DNA of 63,289 nucleotides from an uncultured Christensenella sp. (GCA_949878495.1 CATLAR010000002.1:1-63289); one strand, 5' to 3'. Counted from the stretch's first letter, positions 1-6,775 are shown. Notes: generated by a model from the sequence alone, not told the origin. Numbers and translations are program-made.

Positions 1-459
1 GCAAAGGGCGACAAGGCGGACGCGGCAACGGCGGCTGGCGCCGATTACGTAGGCGCGGAAGAGACCATTCAGCGCATTCAGTCGCAGAACTGGTTCGACT
101 TCGACGTTATGATTACCACCCCCGATATGATGGGTATGGTAGGTAGAATAGGTCGTATCCTCGGACCTAAGGGCTTAATGCCCAACCCCAAATCGGGCAC
201 GGTTACGATGGACGTTGCAAAAGCGGTTAAGGAAGTTAAGGCAGGTAAAGTTGAATACCGTCTTGATAAAACGGCTATTATCCACGTTCCCATCGGCAAG
301 AAGTCTTTCGGCGCCGAAAAAATCAACGAAAACTTCAACGCGCTTATGGACGCTATCGTCAAGGCGAAACCCGCCGCGGCGAAAGGTCAGTACATTAAGA
401 GCGTAACTATGTCGGCGACTATGGGACCCGGCGTAAAAGTAACCTATAATAAGGGCTAA
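1..459 (+). CDS. rplA: Ribosomal protein L1 (5' truncated by window)
   Basis: C-terminal two thirds of ribosomal protein uL1, which binds 23S rRNA at the mobile L1 stalk near the E site. The frame is open from base 1, so the start lies outside the window; the tracked start at 109 is only an internal ATG. The signature [19 protein letters not shown] is present and the protein ends VTYNKG. An upstream rplK would be expected but is outside. A GC-rich hairpin follows directly. In many bacteria L1 represses its own operon. Confidence 0.97.
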   Translation, partial: AKGDKADAATAAGADYVGAEETIQRIQSQNWFDFDVMITTPDMMGMVGRIGRILGPKGLMPNPKSGTVTMDVAKAVKEVKAGKVEYRLDKTAIIHVPIGKKSFGAEKINENFNALMDAIVKAKPAAAKGQYIKSVTMSATMGPGVKVTYNKG

Positions 460-466
460 AAGAATC

Positions 467-493
467 ACCCCGCGGACTTCCGTCCGCGGGGTG
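467..493 (+). terminator. Hairpin after rplA
   Basis: Strong inverted repeat (CCCCGCGGAC / GTCCGCGGGG, 4-nt loop) starting 8 nt after the rplA stop. No T-run follows, so it may be an mRNA-stabilising or processing hairpin instead of a complete intrinsic terminator. Confidence 0.6.
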
Positions 494-555
494 GATACGA
501 TTTGTCGCCCGAAAGATTCAATTTCGTTGAAAACGACCTTAAATTGATCAAAAAA

Positions 556-577
556 CTTGCCGAAAAGCGGTAAAAAG
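556..577. repeat. Left flanking direct repeat of XRE island
   Basis: CTTGCCGAAAAGCGGTAAAA at this position recurs at 1170-1191 with 20 of 22 bases identical. The two copies bracket the XRE/small-protein island between rplA and rplJ. The left copy lies in a short open stretch (about 500-572) that may be a decayed coding remnant. Confidence 0.55.
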
Positions 578-597
578 TATCGGGTAAAAAAATTAAA

Positions 598-626
598 GCG
601 GCTCGCGTCCAGCGAGTCGCTTTTTT
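598..626. terminator. Intrinsic terminator
   Basis: Stem GCGGCTCGC / GCGAGTCGC (one wobble pair) with a 5-nt loop followed by six T. It terminates rightward transcription from the rplA side and lies immediately beyond the 3' end of the minus-strand XRE gene. Confidence 0.8.
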
Positions 627-851
627 CTATTCAAAAATATCTTCGTAATTTGCTTGAAGAATTTGTTTAATTAAAATTATTTCGTCGGGATAAAGGTGTC
701 GCTGTCCGACCTCGATTTTTGCGACGGCGCTCCGCGTTAAATCGCAGCCGCTCAGCTGCAACTTTACAGCCAAGCCTTCCTGCGTTAGTCCCGCTTTTTC
801 CCTTAACGCTTTTATATTTTGACCGATACGCTTTTCAATTTCAAAATTCAT
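627..851 (-). CDS. XRE-family transcriptional regulator (74 aa)
   Basis: Small DNA-binding protein that is essentially one HTH_3 (Cro/CI) domain: QNIKALREKAGLTQEGLAVKL forms the first helices, and RSAVAKIEVG is at the recognition helix. I prefer the ATG at 851 to the tracked TTG at 869 because the protein then begins directly before the domain. No clear Shine-Dalgarno is visible. It is divergent from a 67-aa gene; the space between holds a near-consensus promoter and two long direct repeats, as expected for an autoregulated pair. Target unknown. A similar arrangement occurs at 40.0-40.9 kb. Confidence 0.85.
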   Translation of the reverse strand: MNFEIEKRIGQNIKALREKAGLTQEGLAVKLQLSGCDLTRSAVAKIEVGQRHLYPDEIILIKQILQANYEDIFE

Positions 852-861
852 AGATATAAAT

Positions 862-941
862 GCACCCAATTAAGCACAAAATGCTTGACACAATTATACG
901 TTCTGATTATAATAAGTACGCACCTATATAAGCGCAAAATG
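862..941. promoter_or_regulatory. Candidate XRE operator: paired direct repeats
   Basis: Two copies of GCACC-NATN-TAAGCRCAAAATG (about 862-883 and 920-941) flank the small-gene promoter, one overlapping its -35 region and one in the 5' UTR. The spacing suits binding of a small XRE repressor to both. This is inferred from repeat placement. Confidence 0.5.
885..913 (+). promoter_or_regulatory. Sigma-70 promoter for the 67-aa gene
   Basis: TTGACA (885-890), 17-bp spacer, TATAAT (908-913): consensus at both hexamers. Predicted start near 920, about 43 nt upstream of the ATG at 963. Confidence 0.85.
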
Positions 942-962
942 AAAATTATGGAAGAATATATT

Positions 963-1166
963 ATGAGTAAAAAACCATTGAACGATGAAGTAATTGCAAA
1001 TTTAATCGAAAGCATAGAAAATTCAGAAAAAAGACAACTAATCCACGATTATATTAGCGAAGTAACGCAAACTTGTGTAAGTCTCTGTAGCAAAGGGGAA
1101 AACGTAAGGGTTTTAAACGAATACAAAATTATGATTAAAAACATAAGAAAGCATTTAAATTTTTAA
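963..1166 (+). CDS. Small protein paired with XRE regulator (67 aa), paralogue of 40622-40903
   Basis: Unknown family; no domain recognised. The sequence is mostly helical in character and hydrophilic, with no signal peptide or membrane segment. Residues from about 15 to the end align without gaps to the C-terminal half of the small protein at 40622-40903 (22 identical of 53; shared SKG-N, L-EY and MI-N blocks). I chose the ATG at 963, preceded by GGAAG; ATGs at 939 and 948 are in frame but lack a ribosome binding site. It has its own consensus promoter divergent from the XRE gene. A partner, antitoxin or anti-repressor role is possible but not shown. Confidence 0.7.
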   Translation: MSKKPLNDEVIANLIESIENSEKRQLIHDYISEVTQTCVSLCSKGENVRVLNEYKIMIKNIRKHLNF

Positions 1167-1169
1167 AAT

Positions 1170-1191
1170 CTTGCCGAAACGCTGTAAAAAG
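1170..1191. repeat. Right flanking direct repeat of XRE island
   Basis: CTTGCCGAAACGCTGTAAAA matches 556-577 at 20 of 22 positions. It lies just after the small-gene stop and just before the rplJ promoter, so the XRE island sits exactly between the two copies. Confidence 0.55.
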
Positions 1192-1193
1192 CG

Positions 1194-1222
1194 TTGACAA
1201 AGCCGCGAGAAAAATATATACT
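1194..1222 (+). promoter_or_regulatory. Promoter of rplJ-rplL
   Basis: TTGACA (1194-1199), 17-bp spacer, TATACT (1217-1222). It drives the L10 leader and rplJL and so separates this operon from rplA. Confidence 0.85.
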
Positions 1223-1228
1223 AATCGG

Positions 1229-1397
1229 GTAAAAAGATTTGTGTGCCAAAGACGGCGGGCGCTTAAACGGCTTAATTTCCCGCTCAGGTGACGGGTTTAT
1301 TCTTACTTAGAGTTTTTCTATTCCCTGTGTCACTATGCGCACGGGGAATTTTTTTAACGTTTCCGCACGTTAAGCGTACGGTAAAGGAGGTAAAAAT
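1229..1397 (+). ncRNA. L10 leader (ribosomal protein autoregulatory 5' UTR)
   Basis: Long structured leader between the rplJ promoter and its start, carrying several short inverted repeats and ending in an intrinsic terminator-like hairpin. Position and layout fit the Firmicutes L10 leader, which the L10(L12)4 complex binds to reduce rplJL expression. Family assignment rests on position and architecture; I did not fold it. Confidence 0.75.
1320..1355 (+). terminator. Attenuator hairpin in L10 leader
   Basis: Ten-base stem (ATTCCCTGTG with CGCACGGGGAAT, one G-T pair) followed by seven T, upstream of the rplJ ribosome binding site. Terminator placed inside a 5' UTR, as in transcription attenuation. 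Confidence 0.75.
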
Positions 1398-1925
1398 TTG
1401 TCAGCTAATTTCGAAGCTAAAAAAGTAGTGGTAGAAGAAATTACCCAAAAAATCAAAGAAAGCAAATCGGTCGTGCTCGTTGATTACAACAGGCTTACGG
1501 TTGCGGAAGTTTCCGCGCTCAGAAAGAAGTGCAAGGAAGCTAACTGCGAATACAAAGTCTATAAAAACACGCTCGTAAGAAAGGCTTTGAACGATTTGGG
1601 TTACAAAGATTTCGACGCGGACCTCAACGGACCTACGGCGGTTACGTTCGGCGCGGACGAAACGGGCGCGGCTAAGGTGATGGTTGCGGCGGCTAAGGAT
1701 TACGAAGATAAAGTCGTAATCAAGAGCGCGTTCGTGGACAACGCTTATGTGGACAAGGCGGGGGTCAAAGCGCTCGCTTCCATGCCTTCGAGAGAGGAAC
1801 TCGTTGCAAAGATGCTTGGCTCTATGCAGGCTCCCCTTTCCAATTTTGTCGGAGTGCTTAACAACCTCGTTGCAGGGGTCGTTCGCGTACTCGGCGCAAT
1901 AGCGGACCAAAAGTCGGCAAACTGA
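1398..1925 (+). CDS. rplJ: Ribosomal protein L10
   Basis: uL10 anchors L7/L12 dimers to the ribosomal stalk base and recruits translation factors. The length of 175 aa is normal. The N-terminal rRNA-binding domain includes VVLVDYNRLTVAEVSALRKK, and the C-terminal helix (APLSNFVGVLNNLVAGVVRV) is the L12-docking segment. The start is TTG at 1398, fixed by AAAGGAGG seven bases upstream; no in-frame ATG fits. It is cotranscribed with rplL 87 nt downstream and probably autoregulated through the leader. Confidence 0.97.
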   Translation: MSANFEAKKVVVEEITQKIKESKSVVLVDYNRLTVAEVSALRKKCKEANCEYKVYKNTLVRKALNDLGYKDFDADLNGPTAVTFGADETGAAKVMVAAAKDYEDKVVIKSAFVDNAYVDKAGVKALASMPSREELVAKMLGSMQAPLSNFVGVLNNLVAGVVRVLGAIADQKSAN

Positions 1926-2012
1926 TTGAGTTTCCGCTCTTAAAACGGAAGTGGCGGGCGAGGCCTTTAAGCGCAAATTAAAAATTTTTAAAAATTCAGG
2001 AGAATAAATAAA

Positions 2013-2390
2013 ATGGCAGACGTTAAAAAGTATATTGACGAAATCAAAAACATGACGGTTTTGGAACTCAACGAGCTCGTTAAGGCTCTCGAAGAAGAAT
2101 TCGGCGTAAGCGCGGCAGCTCCCGTAGCGGTTGCGGCAGCTCCCGCAGCAGGCGCAGCTCCCGCAGCAGCGGCTGAAGAAAAGACGGAATTCAACGTCGT
2201 TCTTAAAGACGCAGGCGCTAAGAAAATCGACGTTATCAAAGTTGTTCGCGCTTTCACGGGTCTTGGACTTGTTGAAGCTAAAGCGGCAGTTGAAAAGGGC
2301 GGCGTTCTTAAAGAGAACGTTGCTAAAGAAGACGCTGACAAAATCGTTGCAGACCTCAAGGCTGCAGGCGCTACCGCGGTTTTGGAGTAA
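2013..2390 (+). CDS. rplL: Ribosomal protein L7/L12
   Basis: bL12, the multicopy stalk protein that stimulates GTPases such as EF-G and EF-Tu. The 125 aa include an N-terminal dimerisation domain (about 1-33), an unusually pure Ala/Pro hinge (about 34-55), and the C-terminal factor-binding domain with KTEFNVVL and the conserved [20 protein letters not shown] helix region. The ribosome binding site is AGGAG. The gene is followed at once by a strong terminator. Confidence 0.97.
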   Translation: MADVKKYIDEIKNMTVLELNELVKALEEEFGVSAAAPVAVAAAPAAGAAPAAAAEEKTEFNVVLKDAGAKKIDVIKVVRAFTGLGLVEAKAAVEKGGVLKENVAKEDADKIVADLKAAGATAVLE

Positions 2391-2401
2391 TTTAAAAACC
2401 A

Positions 2402-2435
2402 ACCGCCCCCGACTTACCGTCGGGGGCGGTTTTTT
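2402..2435 (+). terminator. rplL terminator
   Basis: Perfect stem ACCGCCCCCGAC / GTCGGGGGCGGT with a short loop and six T, 12 nt after the rplL stop. Confidence 0.95.
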
Positions 2436-2510
2436 CGTGCAACGGCTAAAAATGCCTGTCGTGCCGCAAGCGGTTCTATCGTCTGGAAGGAAAAATTGCT
2501 TGTCGCAGTG

Positions 2511-2544
2511 CAAGCATTTTTCGTCTTGAGACGAAAAATGCTTG
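2511..2544. promoter_or_regulatory. 34-bp perfect palindrome overlapping a -35 box
   Basis: CAAGCATTTTTCGTCT and its exact reverse complement are separated by two bases (16+2+16). The right end overlaps the TTGACT -35 of the downstream promoter. It may be a dimeric repressor operator or, as a transcript, a hairpin. Confidence 0.6.
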
Positions 2545-2570
2545 ACTTGCCCGTATTTTCAAAGTAAAAT
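2542..2570 (+). promoter_or_regulatory. Promoter of cyclophilin-like gene
   Basis: TTGACT (2542-2547), 17-bp spacer, TAAAAT (2565-2570). The predicted start falls about 8 nt before the ATG at 2585, and no Shine-Dalgarno is visible. A second TATAAT (2578-2583) abuts the ATG. Confidence 0.65.
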
Positions 2571-2584
2571 AAAGTAGTATAATT

Positions 2585-3526
2585 ATGAAACGTTTTAAAT
2601 TAGGAAAAATTGCAGTATGCATTGCGTCGGCAGTCGCTATGACTTTCGCGGTATCTGCGGCGAGCGCGTGCAATATCGAAACCGCCCACCCCGAAGCTGA
2701 AATAACCTACTCGTTCAACGGAAAGACTTACGCCGTCAAGTACACCCTTTACAGGAATATGTACCCGCACACCGTAAGGCATTTTATCGAGCTTGCGAAC
2801 AACGGTTTTTACGATAACACCGTAGTTCACAGCTATACGACCAACGATTGGTTCACGGGCGGCTATTCTTACGACGCGGACGACTACTCGGCTAAAATGT
2901 CTAGCGGCAGCCAGATGTCGGAATACTTCGACGGACAGTCCAAAGAGGACGCTTACGTTCAGCTTTTCAACGAAGGCAAGCTCTCGCGTTCGGTATACGC
3001 CAACCTCAACTATTCGGGCGAGGATCAGACGGTAAACAAGGACAGCGCGCTTTACACGGTAATGGGCGAGTTCTACAACAATATCCATCAGACGATCGAA
3101 AAAGGCAAGCTGACCGCGGAATACGGTTGTCTTAAAATGTACTATTACGAAAAGGAAACCACCAAAAAAGTAATAGTAACGCCCACCGAGGACCAGCCCA
3201 CGCTTGCCGACTACAAGTACAACAGCGCGACTTCCGTCTACGCCGTTCAGGTAGGAACGAGTTCGTCTTACAACGAAAATAACTACACCGTGTTTGCAAG
3301 GCTGAGTTCGACGGATACTTTCGATTCGTTCGTAACGGCTATCCGCAACTATATTTCCGATAACCACGGCGGCACGACGAGCGAGTTCTACACCGAAACG
3401 AGCGTGCGTGTAGACAATAACGAGAATTTCTCCGACAAGCTCGAAGCGGACAAGGGCACTACGGTTACGTTCAACGCGCCGAAAACGCCCGTCGTAATCG
3501 AGTCGGTTAAAATAACCAAGTACTGA
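2585..3526 (+). CDS. Secreted cyclophilin-like peptidyl-prolyl isomerase
   Basis: The N-terminus MKRFKLGKIAVCIASAVAMT is a signal peptide. Ala-Ser-Ala-Cys at about residues 26-29 suggests a lipoprotein, although the lipobox is poor. The following segment, PHTVRHFIELANNGFYDNTVVHS, matches the start of the cyclophilin fold (P-TV-NF--L---GFYD---FHR). The canonical catalytic arginine position is not obvious and the middle is divergent, so activity is uncertain. At 313 aa it is longer than a bare cyclophilin. It would act outside the membrane, perhaps in folding of exported proteins. It is transcribed alone, with a terminator after it and a near-leaderless promoter before it. Confidence 0.75.
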   Translation: MKRFKLGKIAVCIASAVAMTFAVSAASACNIETAHPEAEITYSFNGKTYAVKYTLYRNMYPHTVRHFIELANNGFYDNTVVHSYTTNDWFTGGYSYDADDYSAKMSSGSQMSEYFDGQSKEDAYVQLFNEGKLSRSVYANLNYSGEDQTVNKDSALYTVMGEFYNNIHQTIEKGKLTAEYGCLKMYYYEKETTKKVIVTPTEDQPTLADYKYNSATSVYAVQVGTSSSYNENNYTVFARLSSTDTFDSFVTAIRNYISDNHGGTTSEFYTETSVRVDNNENFSDKLEADKGTTVTFNAPKTPVVIESVKITKY

Positions 3527-3541
3527 TACCAATTAAACGCG

Positions 3542-3573
3542 CCGCGCTCCCGAATACGGGGGCGCGGATTTTT
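3542..3573 (+). terminator. Terminator after cyclophilin-like gene
   Basis: Stem CCGCGCTCCCG / CGGGGGCGCGG with loop AATA, then ATTTTT. Confidence 0.85.
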
Positions 3574-3592
3574 CGTGATTTTATAATTTTAC

Positions 3593-3621
3593 TTGCTTTT
3601 AGAGTGTTTTTGTTATACAAT
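3593..3621 (+). promoter_or_regulatory. Promoter of DUF2188/CobW genes
   Basis: TTGCTT (3593-3598), 17-bp spacer, TACAAT (3616-3621). The 5' UTR of about 28 nt carries GAGGTG before the ATG at 3656. Confidence 0.6.
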
Positions 3622-3655
3622 ACTGGGTATAAATATAGTAAATATGAGGTGTTAA

Positions 3656-4186
3656 ATGCATTTGCTGTTCAGTTTTTCCGAAATACCGCTCTGGTCGTGG
3701 ATAACCGCCGCCGTAATAATCGTTTTAGCGGTAATAGCTATCGTCTGTATCGTTTTGTGGGCGAACAAAAACTCCGCAAAGTCCAAAAAAGAACAGGCTG
3801 CGCCCGCAAAGCGCGAACAGTCGGAATCCGTGGAAACCAAACCGGCGGCAAAGCCCGTTGAGAAGAAAACCGAGCCTAAGCCAGCAGAAACCAAGCCCGC
3901 GGCTAAACCTGCGGAAGCCAAACCGGCGGCAAAGCCCGCGCAAAAACCCGTTGCCGGAAAAGAGGAGCTTTCGAACACTATGCCCAAAGCCGACAAGGTA
4001 TACCATATTTCCAAGCGCAAGCAGGACGGCAAGTGGCAGGTCAAGGCAGCGGGCGGCGCAAAGGCGATAAAACTTTTCGATACCCAGAAAGAGGCTATCG
4101 CGTACGCAAAAACGCTTGCGGACAATCAGGACGCGCGCGTAGTCGTACATAAAATGGACGGTTCGTTCAAAAAAGACAGTTATTAA
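3656..4186 (+). CDS. Membrane-anchored DUF2188 protein
   Basis: Three parts are visible: a single transmembrane helix (about residues 14-35, WITAAVIIVLAVIAIVCIVL); a low-complexity Lys/Pro/Ala linker (about 42-105) with repeated KPAAKPAE-type units; and a C-terminal domain of about 60 residues (KVYHISKRKQDGKWQVKAAG... DTQKEAIAYAKTLADNQ... VVVHKMDGSF) matching the DUF2188 family, whose function is not established. The domain most likely faces the cytoplasm. The start is set by GAGGTG. The following CobW gene begins 10 nt after the stop, so the two are probably cotranscribed. Confidence 0.8.
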   Translation: MHLLFSFSEIPLWSWITAAVIIVLAVIAIVCIVLWANKNSAKSKKEQAAPAKREQSESVETKPAAKPVEKKTEPKPAETKPAAKPAEAKPAAKPAQKPVAGKEELSNTMPKADKVYHISKRKQDGKWQVKAAGGAKAIKLFDTQKEAIAYAKTLADNQDARVVVHKMDGSFKKDSY

Positions 4187-4196
4187 GAGGTGAATT

Positions 4197-5297
4197 ATGA
4201 CTAAAATAGATATATTTTCGGGTTTTCTCGGCGCGGGTAAAACCACGCTAATAAAAAAACTCATTGCCGAAGCGTACGCGGGCGAGAAGCTCGTTCTTAT
4301 CGAAAACGAATTCGGCGAAATCGGCATAGACGGCGGCTTTTTGCAGGACGCGGGCATTAAGGTAAACGAGCTTAACTCGGGTTGCATTTGCTGTTCGCTC
4401 GTCGGCGATTTTTCCAACGCGCTCAAAAAGGTTTACGACGAATACCGCCCCGACAGAATTTTAATCGAGCCGTCGGGCGTGGGCAAACTTTCCGACGTTA
4501 TCCGCGCGGTCGAGAACGCGAACTTGCCCGACTGTAAAATCAATTCGTATACCGCCGTCGTAGACGCGGCGAAATGTAAGTCGTATATGAAAAACTTCGG
4601 AGAATTTTTCAACGACCAGATAGACAGCGCGGCGTGTATCGTATTCAGTCACGCCGACGTCGCAGGTTCGGACAAGCTGGCTGCCGCGGTCGAACTCGTC
4701 CGCAAGCGTAACCCCGCCGCAACGGTCGTAACCACGGAATGGGACAAGCTCGGCGGCAAAGAAATTCAGGCGGCTATGGAGCATTCCCATACCCTCGAAT
4801 CCGAGCTTGACGAGCTTGAGCAAGAGCATCACGGCGAATGCGGTTGCGGACATCACCACCACGAGCACGAACACGACGGCGAATGCGGCTGCGGACATCA
4901 CCACCACGAACACGGGCACGACGGCGAATGCGGTTGCGGACATCACCACCACGAACACGGGCACGACGGCGAATGCGGTTGCGGTCACCATCACCATGAC
5001 CACGAGCATCACCACCACGCCGACGAAGTGTTTACGAGCTGGGGCGTTGAAACGAGCAAAACTTTCACGCGCGAGGGTTTGAAAGCCGCTCTCGGCGCGC
5101 TGTCCGACGAAAAGAAATTCGGCACGGTTCTGCGCGCAAAGGGCATTGTGCCCTGCGAATGCGGAAAGTGGTTGCATTTCGACTATATCCCCGGACAAAT
5201 CGATATTCGCGAGGGCTCGGCTCTGTATACGGGCAGACTTTGCGTAATCGGCGCTAAGCTTAACGAAACGGCGCTCGCAGAATTATTCGAAGTATAA
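4197..5297 (+). CDS. CobW/COG0523 GTPase with His/Cys-rich repeat tract
   Basis: G3E-family P-loop GTPase of the CobW/ZNG type, a metallochaperone family that delivers zinc or cobalt to client proteins. Visible motifs are the Walker A GFLGAGKTT (residues 9-17), the metal-binding CICC (63-66) and IEPSGVG (Walker B/switch region). A tract of four 15-residue repeats (core ECGCGHHHHEH) is inserted at about 212-272 between the GTPase and the C-terminal CobW_C domain, which contains CECGKWLHFDY. This gives dozens of His/Cys ligands. The ribosome binding site is GAGGTG. No Zur-type operator was recognised upstream. Metal identity is unknown; zinc is most likely. Confidence 0.92.
   Translation: MTKIDIFSGFLGAGKTTLIKKLIAEAYAGEKLVLIENEFGEIGIDGGFLQDAGIKVNELNSGCICCSLVGDFSNALKKVYDEYRPDRILIEPSGVGKLSDVIRAVENANLPDCKINSYTAVVDAAKCKSYMKNFGEFFNDQIDSAACIVFSHADVAGSDKLAAAVELVRKRNPAATVVTTEWDKLGGKEIQAAMEHSHTLESELDELEQEHHGECGCGHHHHEHEHDGECGCGHHHHEHGHDGECGCGHHHHEHGHDGECGCGHHHHDHEHHHHADEVFTSWGVETSKTFTREGLKAALGALSDEKKFGTVLRAKGIVPCECGKWLHFDYIPGQIDIREGSALYTGRLCVIGAKLNETALAELFEV
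4833..5012 (+). repeat. Four tandem 45-bp coding repeats (His/Cys tract)
   Basis: Units begin at 4833, 4878, 4923 and 4968, each starting GGCGAATGCGG and encoding a GECGCGHHHH block. The copies are nearly identical at the DNA level, so copy number may vary by slippage. The last unit diverges. Confidence 0.95.
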
Positions 5298-5403
5298 TCG
5301 CCTCATCGGTCCGAAAACGGACAGCTTCCCCTTAAGGGGAAGTCAAGGGGGTTAATAAATATTTATCTTGCTCTCCCCTTGAGGGGAGGGGTAGGGGTGA
5401 TGT
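5298..5403. repeat. Dispersed palindromic intergenic element
   Basis: Carries both halves of the dispersed element: CCTCATCGGTCCG...CGGACAGCTTCCCC and CTCCCCTTGAGGGGAGGGGT. It lies directly upstream of the next CobW-like gene, whose GTG follows the repeat end (GGGGTGATGTGTG), so the repeat supplies the translation initiation region. Confidence 0.75.
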
Positions 5404-6351
5404 GTGGAAGATATATCCGTCTATTTGTTTCTCGGTTTTCTCGACTCGGGAAAGACTAAATTCATACAGGAAACGCTTGAAGACCCGAGAATGGATACGG
5501 GCGAAAACGCGTTGCTTTTAGTGTGTGAAGAGGGCGACGAGGAATACTCGCCCGAAAAATTCAAGGTGCGCAAAGTCACGAAAGTCACCCTTGAAAGCGA
5601 GGACGAGCTGACGATAGAAAACCTTCGGACCGTCACCGAAAAGCACGGTATACAGAGAGTCGTCGTAGAATACAACGGAACTTGGACGTTGCAGAAGTTT
5701 TTCGACGCAATGCCCGAAAGCTGGGTTATAAACCAGATTATGACTTTCTTCGACGCGTCGACTTTCCTCAACTATAATAAAAATATGCGCCAGCTCGTAT
5801 TCGATAAGATACAGATGACGCAAATGGTCGTTTTTAACCGTTTCAAGGGCGAAAACGAGAAAATCGAGTTTCATAAAGCTGTGCGCGGAATTTCGCGCCG
5901 CCCCGATATAGTTTACGAGTATATCGGCGGCAAAGTCGAGTACGACGAAATCGAGGACCCGATGCCGTTCGACGTGAACGCGCCCGTAATCGAGGTCGAC
6001 GACCGTGATTTTGCTTGGTTCTACCGCGACCTTGCCGAGAAAACCGACGAGTATATCGGCAAAAAAGTTAAGTTCAAGGGTATGGCGGCGGTTTCAAAGC
6101 GCGTGCCTAAGGGTTGTATAGTACTCGGCAGACACATTATGACCTGTTGCGAAGCCGATATCGCTTACGACGGATTCGCCGTCAAGATCGGCAATCTCAT
6201 AAGCGGCGTAAAAACCCGCGATTGGCTAACCGTTACCGCAAAAATTGCGTTCGAGTACAACGACGTTTACCGTGCGGCGGGACCCGTGTTGATTGCGGAG
6301 GAAGTGGAGAGGGCGGAGGCGCCCGAGCAAGCCGTGGTTACTTACTACTGA
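5404..6351 (+). CDS. CobW-like GTPase fused to a DUF1980 (YcgQ C-terminal) domain
   Basis: The N-terminal half is a G3E P-loop GTPase with Walker A GFLDSGKT (residues 11-18). It lacks the CxCC motif of its neighbour and has VEYNG where IEPSG is expected. From about residue 205 the sequence (EYIGKKVKFKGMA...LGRHIMTCCEADI) matches the C-terminal domain of the YcgQ/TIGR03943 permease-partner family, with its conserved CC. Such GTPases usually accompany a YcgR/YcgQ permease pair; none is seen here. The start is GTG at 5404; no in-frame ATG lies nearby. Function is inferred to be metal-related. Confidence 0.75.
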   Translation: MEDISVYLFLGFLDSGKTKFIQETLEDPRMDTGENALLLVCEEGDEEYSPEKFKVRKVTKVTLESEDELTIENLRTVTEKHGIQRVVVEYNGTWTLQKFFDAMPESWVINQIMTFFDASTFLNYNKNMRQLVFDKIQMTQMVVFNRFKGENEKIEFHKAVRGISRRPDIVYEYIGGKVEYDEIEDPMPFDVNAPVIEVDDRDFAWFYRDLAEKTDEYIGKKVKFKGMAAVSKRVPKGCIVLGRHIMTCCEADIAYDGFAVKIGNLISGVKTRDWLTVTAKIAFEYNDVYRAAGPVLIAEEVERAEAPEQAVVTYY

Positions 6352-6650
6352 GTTACGCTTGGCTTATAAGCGGCGCATTACTTCGTTGCGCTCCGCATCG
6401 CCTCGGTCACCGTTCGCGCGTAGAAATGCGCTCGCTCATCTCGCGTTGAAGCGACGGCGCACCGTGCCGTCGCAAAGAAATCAATGCTCGTCCTCAAGGT
6501 GAAGCCAAGAGAATGCTCGCGCGAGGTGAAGCCAACGGGAGTAGCCACGCTCGTTTTCAAAGGGAAACCAAGACTTGCCTTTCCCCCTTGGGGGAAGGTG
6601 GACCGACCGTAAGGTCGGTACGGATGAGGGGGGTAGAATAACTCGCCGAT
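6352..6650. repeat. Composite repeat-rich spacer
   Basis: Holds two dispersed elements: one of about 103 bp (6397-6499) that recurs inverted at 58682-58784, and a copy of the CTTCCCCC/CCTCATC palindromic element (about 6571-6640, with CCGACCTTACGGTCGG-type arms). No gene is credible here, although the tracked EF-G frame reads back through it. Confidence 0.8.
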
Positions 6651-6654
6651 ATTT

Positions 6655-6681
6655 AAAAAACCTCTTTTCGGAGGTTTTTTT
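6655..6681. terminator. Terminator upstream of EF-G-like gene
   Basis: Stem AAAACCTC / GAGGTTTT with loop TTTTCG followed by T-rich sequence. It insulates the next promoter from upstream transcription. Confidence 0.75.
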
Positions 6682-6691
6682 GTTTTTGCTA

Positions 6692-6720
6692 TTGAAATGC
6701 TTTGAATTATATATTATAAT
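6692..6720 (+). promoter_or_regulatory. Promoter of EF-G-like gene
   Basis: TTGAAA (6692-6697), 17-bp spacer, TATAAT (6715-6720). Transcription would start near 6727, which rules out the tracked start at 6575. Confidence 0.8.
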
Positions 6721-6775
6721 GTTTATAATCACCGCCCGCGGGCAAACTTCGCGCGGCGGTACGGGGGACACTATT

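Noticed and set aside
1401-2513. 370-aa minus-strand ORF opposite rplJ/rplL
   Set aside because: Shadow frame of two certain ribosomal genes; no ribosome binding site or domain.
2600-3532. 310-aa minus-strand ORF opposite the cyclophilin-like gene
   Set aside because: Low-complexity Val/Arg-rich shadow; the plus frame has a signal peptide and cyclophilin motif.
4833-5012. CRISPR-like array
   Set aside because: Contiguous 45-bp coding repeats without spacers, in frame with a CobW gene.
6575-6775. N-terminal extension of the EF-G-like ORF
   Set aside because: Encoded by a repeat, a terminator and the promoter; the true start is downstream at 6776.
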